NCBI GenBank assembly: GCA_023663915.1
Contig: JAMPGN010000120.1
Span: 1-12,957, forward strand
Reading direction: 5' to 3'
DNA from: Eubacterium sp.
GTDB taxonomy: Bacteria; Bacillota_A; Clostridia; Lachnospirales; Lachnospiraceae
Length of the DNA: 12,957 bases
The notes below the pieces were generated by a model. It did not search any database. It was not told where the DNA came from and saw nothing but the letters and a program-made list of their open reading frames with translations. Below, piece by piece: positions 1 through 7,102 of this stretch. The position numbers and the translations under genes are program-made. Each line of letters begins with the position of its first letter. Position 1 is the stretch's first letter.

Positions 1-2130
1 CTTCGTCAGGAAATCATTCATGCCGCTGGCGATCGCCTGCTCCTTATCCTCCTGGAACATATTGGCAGTGCAGGCATAGATGATGATGGTTTTTGCATCC
101 TCACGCTGCAGCGCACGAATCCTGTTGGCTGCCGTACATCCGTCCATCACAGGCATCTGCATGTCCATCAAAATAATATCAAATTCGCCAATCTCAGACT
201 GCTCGAATAAGTTAAGCGCTTCCTGCCCGTTCACGGCAAGGGCGGTCTCAAAGCCTTCCATGGCAAGAATTTCCAGCAGAACTTCCGCATTCAGCTCCAC
301 ATCCTCCGCTACCAGAATCTTGATCGGCTTGCCATCCGCCCTGCAGACAGGCTGCGTGCTGTCCTCGTTCTCGTCCGCCGCAGCCTGCGCCTGTAGTTCC
401 GCAGGAATTTCCTCTACAATGGCAGAAGGAATCGTAACGGTAAAGGTACTTCCAACATTGAGCGTGCTCTCTACCGTGATATCTCCGCCCATTGCATTGG
501 CAAGGAGCTTACTGATCGCCATGCCAAGACCGGTTCCCTTAATGCCGTTGTTATTCCGGTTTCTCTCTTGACTGAATGAGTCAAAAATCTTGTCAATGTA
601 TTCCTCCGATATCCCGATTCCGGTATCTTCGCAACGATAGGTCGTGACCACGTGTTTATCATCCGTCTTTTCCTGCGTGGCAGTCAGACGGATATATTTC
701 CCTGCCGGCGTAAATTTCGCGGCATTGCCAACGATATTCATCAAAATCTGCTTGGTACGGGTGATGTCGCCCTCGACACAAGGCTCTGTAATATCCGTTT
801 CCACGATGAACTCCACACCCCGGTTTTTGATATTGTCCGCCTGCATCGCTGCAATTTCATCAATCATGGCGGAAACCATCATCGGCTCATTTATGATATC
901 CACCTTGCCCGCCTGCAGCTTTGACATATCCAGAATGTCATTCACCAGCGAAAGCAGATAATTTGCCGTACTGTGGGATTTCTCCAGCCACTCCTTGATC
1001 TGCGGTTTCTGGCTCTCATCATCGATATTCACCATAATCAAATGATTCATGCCGATCAGCCCATTCAGCGGCGTCCGGATTTCATGGCTCATATTGGAAA
1101 GGAACTCCTTCTGCGATCTCGCCGCCTCCGTCGTCCGCACCGTTTTTACCTGCAATCTCATGATAATAAACAGCATAACAAAGACAGTAACCATGCAGAT
1201 GATCGCCATCGTCATACTTAAGGATACAAACGTCCTCCTCTGTTCGTTAAAAACCTCCTCATTGATTGACATGACAAAATACAGGTCAAAGCTTTCTTCA
1301 AATGGAATAAAGTAATAAAGCTCCTGTCCCTTCTCTCCCACGTGGGAATGGTAAAAGCCAAAAGTTTCCCGGTTTCGCAGCCTTTCCTGCACCTGCTCTT
1401 CTGTCAGGTCAGAGCTCTCAGATTCCGCCAGATGATCATAAAGATTATTCCGTTTATTCAGATAAACCTCTTTGTTGATATTAACAATATAGTTTCCTGC
1501 CATATCGATCAGGGCGCTGTGTCCGCGGGCCTTTCCATTCTTGATAAAGCTGTCGATCACCATATTATCCTGAATGGAGGAAATGTCGCTGATACCGATC
1601 AATGCGAACATCTTAACGCCCTCCACAGTATAATCATGCAGGCGGATACCATATAAAATGGACTCTTTTGTCAGCCAGCCGCCCGCGACCTTGTCATCAA
1701 ACCGGACAACGATCCTGTCCTCCCCTTTTTCGAAATAGGGACGGAAATCCATATTTCTGTCGAAAATCTCATCTCCCGGTCTGTATACCACAAATTTGTC
1801 TGTATAAACGGTGCCGTCCTCAGCCACCAGATAGATGTTGGTAAATCCGCTGGACGCACGTTCCAGATTCATCCTTGTCTCAATATCCTCGATGGTTGTG
1901 CCCCCAAAGCTGACAAAACGCTCCTGTATCTGGGCAAGATCCTTCCAGTTTAGCTCAACGTATGTCTGAATCGTGGACTTATCATGCTCTGCGATTTCAC
2001 TGATTGAGTTGATGATATTCTTTGAAACAGTCGTATTCACCTGTCTGATATAAAACATTCCTACCAGACATACAATCATCAATGCAGAAACAATGACCAG
2101 CAGATAAAATAATCTATGTTTCTTTTTCAC
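1..2130 (-). CDS. Membrane hybrid sensor histidine kinase / response regulator (C-terminus off window)
   Basis: Two-component hybrid kinase, 710 codons visible and still open at the left edge. The N-terminus has a TM helix (about residues 7-28), then an extracellular region of about 270 residues with Cache-like strand motifs (YLVAEDGTVYTD; SALIDMAGNYIVN), then TM2 (about 302-326). The cytoplasmic HisKA H-box SNMSHEIRTPLNG follows, with phospho-acceptor H349. The HATPase domain shows the N box around N469 (MNIVGNAAKF), G1 DTGIGIS at D502, an F box IFDSFSQ and G2 GTGLGMAI. A receiver domain starts near residue 605, with acidic pair E609/D610, phospho-acceptor D656 in ILMDMQMP and the conserved Lys K710 as the last visible codon. 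More receiver, and possibly an HPt domain, must lie outside. The start is GTG at 2130, with AAGGGG 8 nt upstream. The ligand and the output are unknown, and no partner regulator is adjacent. Confidence 0.93.
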   Translation of the reverse strand, partial: MKKKHRLFYLLVIVSALMIVCLVGMFYIRQVNTTVSKNIINSISEIAEHDKSTIQTYVELNWKDLAQIQERFVSFGGTTIEDIETRMNLERASSGFTNIYLVAEDGTVYTDKFVVYRPGDEIFDRNMDFRPYFEKGEDRIVVRFDDKVAGGWLTKESILYGIRLHDYTVEGVKMFALIGISDISSIQDNMVIDSFIKNGKARGHSALIDMAGNYIVNINKEVYLNKRNNLYDHLAESESSDLTEEQVQERLRNRETFGFYHSHVGEKGQELYYFIPFEESFDLYFVMSINEEVFNEQRRTFVSLSMTMAIICMVTVFVMLFIIMRLQVKTVRTTEAARSQKEFLSNMSHEIRTPLNGLIGMNHLIMVNIDDESQKPQIKEWLEKSHSTANYLLSLVNDILDMSKLQAGKVDIINEPMMVSAMIDEIAAMQADNIKNRGVEFIVETDITEPCVEGDITRTKQILMNIVGNAAKFTPAGKYIRLTATQEKTDDKHVVTTYRCEDTGIGISEEYIDKIFDSFSQERNRNNNGIKGTGLGMAISKLLANAMGGDITVESTLNVGSTFTVTIPSAIVEEIPAELQAQAAADENEDSTQPVCRADGKPIKILVAEDVELNAEVLLEILAMEGFETALAVNGQEALNLFEQSEIGEFDIILMDMQMPVMDGCTAANRIRALQREDAKTIIIYACTANMFQEDKEQAIASGMNDFLTK

Positions 2131-2166
2131 CTTATGTACCCCTTACCACACCCGTTTTCGCTGCTT

Positions 2167-2195
2167 GTTATATTATCATAAAACTTTTTATTCAA
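2167..2195 (-). promoter_or_regulatory. Predicted sigma-A promoter of the hybrid kinase gene
   Basis: On the minus strand, TTGAAT (2190-2195) and TATAAC (2167-2172) are separated by exactly 17 bp. The -35 matches the consensus at 4 of 6 bases and the -10 at 5 of 6. The predicted start site is near 2160, about 30 nt upstream of the GTG start. The -35 lies inside an AT-rich hairpin (ACTTTTT 2183-2189 / AAAAAGT 2194-2200) just past the stop of the upstream gene. Confidence 0.5.
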
Positions 2196-2212
2196 AAAGT
2201 CCACCCGCTTCC

Positions 2213-2719
2213 CTATTTTCCGAGGAAAAGCCGAGTTCCGCTTATGACCTCATCCGTAATGAGGAGCAGCTTGTTTTTCAAAAAGGGGGAAAGCGCTTCC
2301 TGCACCGCCGTCCGGTCGGCGGTCCCGTTTCCTCCGTCCGCAAAAACCAGAATGACCTTACTGCGCGCATGGAACTTTTTCAGATATGCAAATAAGTCTT
2401 CATAATGCTTCCTGCAAGGGCGGGCTGTATATTCTGCAAACACGCTGCCCGTCAGGAGCATCGCCATCGGTTCCACCCTTGTCTCCATTTCCTGCTGCCC
2501 CCAAAACACCAGATTCAGCCGGACGTTACGGAATATTTCATCGCTTCGTTTCAGCGCCCTTATAACCGCCGCCACCGCGCCCTGAAAATCCTCCTTCTGC
2601 AAGGTCGTGTCAATCACGATCGTCATCTCCAGATTCCCGCCCCGGTAGTTGCCGGGAATATGCAGGATGGCATTTACCTTTTTCGCAATCTGCAATGCGC
2701 CGATTTCCGTCAGTTCCAT
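2213..2719 (-). CDS. Unknown protein, probable von Willebrand factor A-like fold
   Basis: A soluble 168-aa protein with no signal peptide or membrane segment. I do not recognise a named family. Residues 32-39 (MTIVIDTT) form a hydrophobic strand ending in Asp-Thr-Thr, and residues 122-130 (VILVFADGG) resemble the strand ending in DGG that is typical of vWA domains. The MIDAS motif DxSxS is degenerate (D37-T-T-L-Q), so metal-dependent ligand binding is doubtful. Predicted alternating helices and strands fit the vWA fold, but the protein is shorter than a usual vWA domain of about 180-200 aa. The start is supported by GGGAG about 8 nt upstream of the ATG. It lies between the glu-operon terminator and the kinase promoter, so it is probably transcribed alone, with a possible TATACT -10 box at 2752-2757. 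The fold assignment is inference. Confidence 0.72.
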   Translation of the reverse strand: MELTEIGALQIAKKVNAILHIPGNYRGGNLEMTIVIDTTLQKEDFQGAVAAVIRALKRSDEIFRNVRLNLVFWGQQEMETRVEPMAMLLTGSVFAEYTARPCRKHYEDLFAYLKKFHARSKVILVFADGGNGTADRTAVQEALSPFLKNKLLLITDEVISGTRLFLGK

Positions 2720-2771
2720 AAAAAATCTCCCATCTCTCTTTCCCCAGATTCAGTATACCGCAAAAAAGGGT

Positions 2772-2814
2772 AAAAAAACAGAGACGAAAATCTGTTTCCA
2801 AATTCTTCGTCTCT
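2772..2814 (-). terminator. Intrinsic terminator of the glu importer / amidotransferase operon
   Basis: Perfect 9-bp stem: AGAGACGAA at 2780-2788 pairs with TTCGTCTCT at 2806-2814. In the minus-strand transcript it is followed by one G and then seven U (2772-2778). It starts 32 bp past the amidotransferase stop codon. Confidence 0.85.
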
Positions 2815-2846
2815 TCGCTTTCATCATGATTTATTTACATATCTTC

Positions 2847-3620
2847 CTATATATTTGCATAATCAAGAAAGATATATTTTGTTTTCTTTTCATTTTCTTT
2901 GTATTCATTATCATGCGGTTTCCCGATATATAAAAGTTTTCCGTCCCGATATGCCAGCAGGGTATTCATGGGAATGTTTTCCCAATAATCCTGCTTTAAG
3001 GGTTTGGTAGAAACCAACAGGGAATCCTGCTTCTGGCATCCATAAAGCGTGTCTTTTTGATTCGTATGGATATAAAACAGCCCGCCATCGTAGAGGATCA
3101 GGTTCACCTTATTTTCCGGCGTAATGGTATGAACAACCCGCTCCACTATTCCAAACCGTTCTTCCTCTGTGAGTTCTCTTTCCGCCTTCTTTCCGGCAGC
3201 ATTCACACAGTCTATCAGATAATATAAAATCCTTTCGCTGTCCGTCTGCCCTTTCTGTCTGGAAACATACGGATCCAGCTCCTTACTCTCAAATATCGTC
3301 CCGTTATGCGCCAGTGTCCAGGTGCGGTCCGTATTATCCCTGCGGATAAAGGGATGTGAATTTTTGTACTCAATCCCACCCTTGGAAGCTTTTCTGATGT
3401 GGGCGATCATTTTATCTATGACGATATCCTCTGTGAGTCTGTTTTTCAGGTAAACACTTTCCAGAGATGATACCGGCTCTTTTTCCAGAGAAACAGAGTT
3501 TCCATAAAAAGCCGCTATGCCCCAACCGTCCGGATTGCTCTCGCCGTGCTCAAAAAATTCCTGTAACAGTCCGTTACATCGAATCGCTTTCACACTGTTG
3601 ATTCCAAACAATTCACACAT
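2847..3620 (-). CDS. Class II glutamine amidotransferase (GATase_4 / YafJ-like)
   Basis: Predicted Ntn-type glutaminase of 257 aa. I place the start at ATG 3620, not the GTG one codon upstream, because this gives MCELFGI with Cys2 as the N-terminal nucleophile once Met is removed. AGGAG lies 6 nt upstream of that ATG. Class II GATase motifs follow in order: NPDGWGIA (29-36), AHIRKAS (73-79), NSHPF (87-91) and AHNGT (104-108). The family normally hydrolyses glutamine to glutamate and ammonia, or uses a related amide substrate. No acceptor (synthase) domain is present, so the physiological substrate is open. It follows the ABC ATPase gene by 17 bp and precedes the terminator, making it the last gene of the amino acid importer operon. 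The length is close to that of stand-alone YafJ/EgtC-like proteins. Confidence 0.88.
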   Translation of the reverse strand: MCELFGINSVKAIRCNGLLQEFFEHGESNPDGWGIAAFYGNSVSLEKEPVSSLESVYLKNRLTEDIVIDKMIAHIRKASKGGIEYKNSHPFIRRDNTDRTWTLAHNGTIFESKELDPYVSRQKGQTDSERILYYLIDCVNAAGKKAERELTEEERFGIVERVVHTITPENKVNLILYDGGLFYIHTNQKDTLYGCQKQDSLLVSTKPLKQDYWENIPMNTLLAYRDGKLLYIGKPHDNEYKENEKKTKYIFLDYANI

Positions 3621-3637
3621 CACTCTCTCCTGTCTCT

Positions 3638-4387
3638 TTAATGGTTCTTTATCGCAGTTAAAAAATCCTGCGCCCGCTGTGTCCTGGGATGGGCAAAAAA
3701 TTCCTCCGGCTTTCCCTCTTCTAAAATAACACCCTCATCCATGAAAATGATCCTGTCCGCTGCCTGTCTGGCGAAATTCATTTCATGGGTGACGATCACC
3801 ATGGTCATACCGTCCCGGGCAAGCTCCATCATAACCGCCAGAACCTCCCCGATCATCTCAGGATCCAGCGCACTGGTCGGCTCGTCAAACAAAATCGCCT
3901 TCGGGTGCATCGCCAGCGCGCGGGCAATAGCGACACGCTGCTGCTGTCCGCCGGAGAGCTGTGCCGGCACTTTTCCTGCCTGGCTGTCCACGCCAACCCT
4001 CTGCAAAAGCCGCATGGCTTCTTCCCGCGCCTCCTTTCTGGGCGTATGGAGTACATCGACCGGTCCGATCGTCACATTGTCCAGTATGGTTTTATGCGCA
4101 AAGAGATTAAACTGCTGGAACACCATCCCGACCTGCGAGCGGACCTGTGCAAGACGCTTCCCTTCTTCCGGCATCGCCACGCCGTCGATCAGGATTTCCC
4201 CGGAATCGATCGTTTCCAACCGGTTAATGGTACGGCAGAGCGTCGATTTTCCGGAACCCGATGGTCCGATGATGACCACAACCTCTCCTTTTTTCACGGA
4301 AAGACTGACATCCTTTAAAACGTGCAGACTGCCGAAATATTTGTCGATATGTTTCAATTCTATGACCGGAGTCTGTTCCTGTGACAT
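3638..4387 (-). CDS. Polar amino acid ABC transporter ATP-binding protein (GluA/GlnQ-like)
   Basis: ATPase subunit (249 aa, usual length) that powers import through the two permeases encoded just upstream. Walker A is GPSGSGKST (41-49), the Q-loop Gln is in FQQFN (90-94), the signature is LSGGQQQR (144-151), Walker B is ILFDEP (165-170) and the switch His is H201 in VTHEM. The A-loop aromatic is probably Y17-F18 (KYFGS). The FNLFAHKT sequence after the Q-loop is typical of the polar amino acid uptake (PAAT) subfamily. The ATG is preceded by AAGGAG at 9 nt. The gene starts 25 bp after the GluD-like permease stop and is followed after 17 bp by the amidotransferase. The ATPase alone does not define the substrate; the GluBCD-like partners point to glutamate or glutamine. 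Confidence 0.95.
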   Translation of the reverse strand: MSQEQTPVIELKHIDKYFGSLHVLKDVSLSVKKGEVVVIIGPSGSGKSTLCRTINRLETIDSGEILIDGVAMPEEGKRLAQVRSQVGMVFQQFNLFAHKTILDNVTIGPVDVLHTPRKEAREEAMRLLQRVGVDSQAGKVPAQLSGGQQQRVAIARALAMHPKAILFDEPTSALDPEMIGEVLAVMMELARDGMTMVIVTHEMNFARQAADRIIFMDEGVILEEGKPEEFFAHPRTQRAQDFLTAIKNH

Positions 4388-4412
4388 AGCTGCTTTCTCC
4401 TTCCTGACCCAA

Positions 4413-5231
4413 CTATACGTTTACTGCCGAAACATCCCTGCGTCTGGCAAGCGCGACTGATATCTTATTCAACAGGAAATTGATCAGAATATAAATAACG
4501 GCTACCAACAGGTACACAGAAAGGAACGCATTATACCTGCTGATCAGGACCTTGGCATTCTGCATCAAATCCGCATAACTGACTACATAGGCAAAGGTAG
4601 TATCTTTCAGCACAATCACCAGCTCTGAAATCAACGCCGGCACCACATAGCGGAGCGCCTGCGGAAATACGATCCTGAAAAACGTGCTGCCGCCGGACAT
4701 TCCCAGGGATAATGCCGCTTCCGTCTGCCCCTTCGGTACGGCGTTCACCCCGGAACGAAGCACCTCCGCAACCACACCGGAAGCAGAGATTGCCACAGGC
4801 ACGGTTATCTTTCCAAAGGCGGACATTTTTAATCCGAACTGCGGTGCGATCAGGAAAAAGAAGTAAATAAAAAGGAGCGTCGGCACACCGCGGCTGAACT
4901 CAATCAATACTGTGCTGATTCCGCGGAGGATTTTACTTTTACTGATTCTGCAAAGCATCAGAAGCATACCTGCCGCAAATGCGATCACGCCTGCCATAAG
5001 GGCTGCCTTCACTGTCCCCGCCAGACCATCCCCGATAAATTTCCAGGTTGTATATTTTTTAAAAAACGACCAGTATTTTGCATCCAGCTGCCCGACGACA
5101 TAAAACTGCCGAACCACAACAAAAATCAACGCAGCAATCACCGACAGGGATATCCCTGTGAAAACAGTGATCCATCTGCGTGCCTTCGGCCCGGGCGGCT
5201 CATAAAGCACATCTCTTATGGAAGTAGTCAT
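4413..5231 (-). CDS. gluD: Glutamate-type ABC transporter permease, GluD-like
   Basis: Integral membrane permease of 272 aa. The cytoplasmic N-terminus carries [13 protein letters not shown] (8-20), a motif characteristic of GluD proteins as in Corynebacterium glutamicum GluABCD. A TM helix follows at about 22-41, then the conserved BPD_transp_1 core. The EAA loop that contacts the ATPase is at about 171-193 ([12 protein letters not shown], then FPQAL). The start codon overlaps the stop of the upstream permease gene by ATGA, implying translational coupling and formation of a heterodimeric channel with the GluC-like subunit. Substrate specificity is inferred from family resemblance. Confidence 0.92.
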   Translation of the reverse strand: MTTSIRDVLYEPPGPKARRWITVFTGISLSVIAALIFVVVRQFYVVGQLDAKYWSFFKKYTTWKFIGDGLAGTVKAALMAGVIAFAAGMLLMLCRISKSKILRGISTVLIEFSRGVPTLLFIYFFFLIAPQFGLKMSAFGKITVPVAISASGVVAEVLRSGVNAVPKGQTEAALSLGMSGGSTFFRIVFPQALRYVVPALISELVIVLKDTTFAYVVSYADLMQNAKVLISRYNAFLSVYLLVAVIYILINFLLNKISVALARRRDVSAVNV

Positions 5232-5887
5232 CGCAGTACCCTCACTTTCCGGTCAAGCAGGCTGCCCAGCTGCCCGATCACTACTGCTGTCCCGCAATAG
5301 AGGACAGCAGAAATAAAGAATGCGGTAATACCGCCTACCGCCCGCGTATTGATATACGAAACAATACCGGTAAGGTCTGTAGGATGCAATGCCACCTGCG
5401 AAGCAAGCGCCGTAGTCAGCATCGTCCCCACCACCAGATTGGTCAGCGGCAATACACTTGCCCGCAGCGCCTGCGGAAAAATGACATTCTTAAGCATTTG
5501 GAAAAACGTCATCCCCAGTGCGCGGGCTGCCTCGATCTGCCCCACCGCTATGGTGTTCATGCCTGCCATCAGATACTCCGAGCAAAACGCGGAAGGGATC
5601 AGCGTCGTCGCAATCAAAACACAGGCGTAATAGGACCACATCAGATTCAAATAGGGAAATGCGTAGACCAAAACAACAAGCAGCGCGGCTCCCGGAATAT
5701 TCCGGAATATCTGAACATAAAAATCGCCTGCAAGCCTTGCCGGTTTAATCGGGCAGATCCGTATCACCGTGATCACAATACCGATGGCGAATGCCAGCGT
5801 GAAAGCCAACACCGTTAGCTTCCACGTGGTCAAAAGCGCCTGTATATACTTATCTCCATATTGTGCGAGCAGTTCATTGACTGACAT
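5228..5887 (-). CDS. gluC: Glutamate-type ABC transporter permease, GluC-like
   Basis: Partner permease (219 aa from the chosen start) of the importer. The frame is open up to a TTG at 5911, but that would overlap the binding-protein gene and has no ribosome site. ATG 5887 (MSVNELLAQY) has GAGAGG 9 nt upstream and gives the usual family length, so I use it. Hydrophobic helices occur near 23-43, 66-100 and 140-215, and the EAA loop is at 119-141 (EAARALGMTFFQ, then FPQA). It follows the lipoprotein gene by 13 bp and overlaps the next permease gene by 4 bp. One short stretch (5693-5711) looks tandemly repeated in DNA, but it simply encodes DIFRNIPG. Confidence 0.92.
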   Translation of the reverse strand: MSVNELLAQYGDKYIQALLTTWKLTVLAFTLAFAIGIVITVIRICPIKPARLAGDFYVQIFRNIPGAALLVVLVYAFPYLNLMWSYYACVLIATTLIPSAFCSEYLMAGMNTIAVGQIEAARALGMTFFQMLKNVIFPQALRASVLPLTNLVVGTMLTTALASQVALHPTDLTGIVSYINTRAVGGITAFFISAVLYCGTAVVIGQLGSLLDRKVRVLR

Positions 5888-5900
5888 AGTCGTTTTCCTC

Positions 5901-6953
5901 TCAATCCGCAATCTGCGGCGCTGCCGGCGCCTCGGCGATTCCAGTACGGTCTCCTAAGCTAATCTTCCACAGCTGCTCCCAAGTGCCGTCCGCCTCAAGC
6001 TTCTTTAAGAAATCATTGACAAAAGCCACTCCATCGGAATCAAGCGGAAGTCCAATCCCGTAATTATCCTCCGGACCGAATACATCACCTGCGATTTCAT
6101 AAACACCAGGGCTTCTTACAAGGGAATTGAGCATCAATGTGTAGTCAGTCACGTATGCGTCCACACGGCCCTGCTCTAACGCGGTACGGGCCTCGATATC
6201 ATCCGTAAATTCTTCGACGATCGCATCCGGTGCATATTCTTCCAGAATCGAAGGTCCTGTAGAGCCTTCCTGGGTTGCCACCGTCTTGCCTGCCAGGCTT
6301 TCGATACCGGTAATCTCCGTATTACCTGCCTTTACAAGAACTGCCTGCCGAGAGGTATAGTAAGGGCCTGCAAAAGAAATCACTTCCTGTCTTGCCGGCG
6401 TAATGGAGTATGTCGCAAACACAGCGTCTACCTGATCGCTCTGCAGAACTGCCTCACGGGTACTGGAATCTACCTGTGTCAACTCAACTGCGCTCTCATC
6501 GCCTAAGATATAGCGGGCAAGAAACTGGTAAAGACCTGCATCAAATCCACGGCAGATTCCATCCTCCTCGTCCAGCTGACCGAACAGGAAAGAAGACCTC
6601 GTACCACCGATTCTCAATACGCCTGCCTCTTTCACTGCGGAAGCCCAGCTGCTTGACGCAATGGTCTCATCATCCGCAATACTGCCGGAAGCAATCAGCG
6701 TATCAAAAGCTGCTTTATCAATCTCTACGCTTTCCGGCTCTTCCGGCTCCGCAGCCGCTTCCGCCTCTTCTTCCGCATCATCTGCAGGCGCTTCGGCTTC
6801 TTCCGCTTCCTCTGCAGGCGCACTCTCTTCCTGCACCTGTTCCGCCGCCGCGGGCGCCGTCTGCGAGCTGTCATCGCCGCACGCCGTAAGCCCTGCCGCT
6901 AATGTCAAAACCAACAGTAACGATAATGCTTTTTTCAGTGTTTTCATTTTCAT
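5901..6953 (-). CDS. Glutamate-type ABC transporter substrate-binding lipoprotein (GluB-like)
   Basis: Extracellular solute-binding protein of 350 aa, family SBP_bac_3. The signal peptide has a KKALSLLL core and lipobox LTAC (22-25); C25 would be lipidated, anchoring the protein to the outer face of the membrane. Residues about 38-78 are an acidic Ala/Glu/Pro tether. The binding domain runs from about 100 to 335, with GluB-like sequence such as VFATYSITPARQE, SFAGPYYTSRQAVLV, the EGSTGP hinge and DNYGIGLP. The length exceeds C. glutamicum GluB mainly because of the tether. AAAGGAGGAG lies immediately upstream of the ATG, a very strong ribosome site suited to the most abundant subunit. This is the first gene of the operon. 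Glutamate is the likely ligand by resemblance; glutamine or aspartate remain possible. Confidence 0.93.
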   Translation of the reverse strand: MKMKTLKKALSLLLVLTLAAGLTACGDDSSQTAPAAAEQVQEESAPAEEAEEAEAPADDAEEEAEAAAEPEEPESVEIDKAAFDTLIASGSIADDETIASSSWASAVKEAGVLRIGGTRSSFLFGQLDEEDGICRGFDAGLYQFLARYILGDESAVELTQVDSSTREAVLQSDQVDAVFATYSITPARQEVISFAGPYYTSRQAVLVKAGNTEITGIESLAGKTVATQEGSTGPSILEEYAPDAIVEEFTDDIEARTALEQGRVDAYVTDYTLMLNSLVRSPGVYEIAGDVFGPEDNYGIGLPLDSDGVAFVNDFLKKLEADGTWEQLWKISLGDRTGIAEAPAAPQIAD

Positions 6954-6967
6954 AATCTCCTCCTTTT

Positions 6968-6986
6968 GACAATTCTGTACATTGTC
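6968..6986 (-). promoter_or_regulatory. Leader hairpin next to the ribosome binding site of the binding-protein gene
   Basis: GACAAT (6968-6973) and ATTGTC (6981-6986) form a perfect 6-bp stem with a 7-nt loop in the mRNA leader. It ends only a few bases 5' of the AAAGGAGGAG ribosome site. It does not sequester the site in this fold. It could protect the 5' end or be a small protein-binding element. Confidence 0.35.
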
Positions 6987-6997
6987 CTTTTAGAATA

Positions 6998-7055
6998 ATT
7001 GCTTTACGACTGAACCCATAGAGACATCTCTGTCCTGCTCAAGCCGTAAAGCAAT
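6998..7055. promoter_or_regulatory. Perfect 11-bp inverted repeat flanking the glu operon start site (candidate operator)
   Basis: ATTGCTTTACG at 6998-7008 and its exact reverse complement at 7045-7055 are spaced about 47 bp centre to centre. The promoter-proximal arm overlaps the last two bases of the -10 box and the predicted +1, so most of that arm would not be in the transcript. This favours a DNA operator over an RNA stem. Between the arms, the transcript also carries GACA-GAGA-TGTC (7023-7034), a 4-bp stem with a GNRA-type loop. I do not recognise the half-site as a known regulator consensus. Confidence 0.5.
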
Positions 7056-7082
7056 CATACACCCATATTCCTAGTATGTCAA
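7054..7082 (-). promoter_or_regulatory. Strong sigma-A promoter of the glu importer operon
   Basis: Minus strand: a consensus TTGACA (7077-7082), a 17-bp spacer, and TATGAT (7054-7059), 5 of 6 matches. The predicted start is near 7047, giving a leader of about 94 nt. Confidence 0.8.
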
Positions 7083-7102
7083 TAGGGAAAATATGAAAAA
7101 TA

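Noticed and set aside
80..571. 163-aa plus-strand open frame at the left edge
   Set aside because: It is antisense to the receiver and HATPase domains of the hybrid kinase; Ser-rich translation without domain signal.
2405..2773. Plus-strand frame overlapping the vWA-like gene
   Set aside because: Composition is Arg/His/Pro-rich and haphazard. The minus-strand frame has a ribosome site and fold-like hydrophobic pattern.
3621..3623. GTG start one codon upstream of the amidotransferase ATG
   Set aside because: It would place the nucleophile Cys at position 3. ATG 3620 puts it at position 2, as the mechanism requires, with a better ribosome-site spacing.
3741..4460. 239-aa plus-strand open frame
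   Set aside because: It lies opposite the ABC ATPase gene, whose Walker, signature and H-loop motifs are all intact. The plus-strand translation is Ser/Arg/Ile-rich with no recognisable domain, so it is a shadow.
5693..5711. CCGGAATATTCCGGAATAT, an apparent tandem repeat or palindrome
   Set aside because: It lies within the permease coding sequence, encodes a conserved-looking segment and has only two short units; most likely coincidence.
5888..5911. Longer N-terminus for the GluC-like permease from TTG 5911
   Set aside because: It overlaps the binding-protein gene and has no ribosome site; ATG 5887 has GAGAGG and gives the family length.
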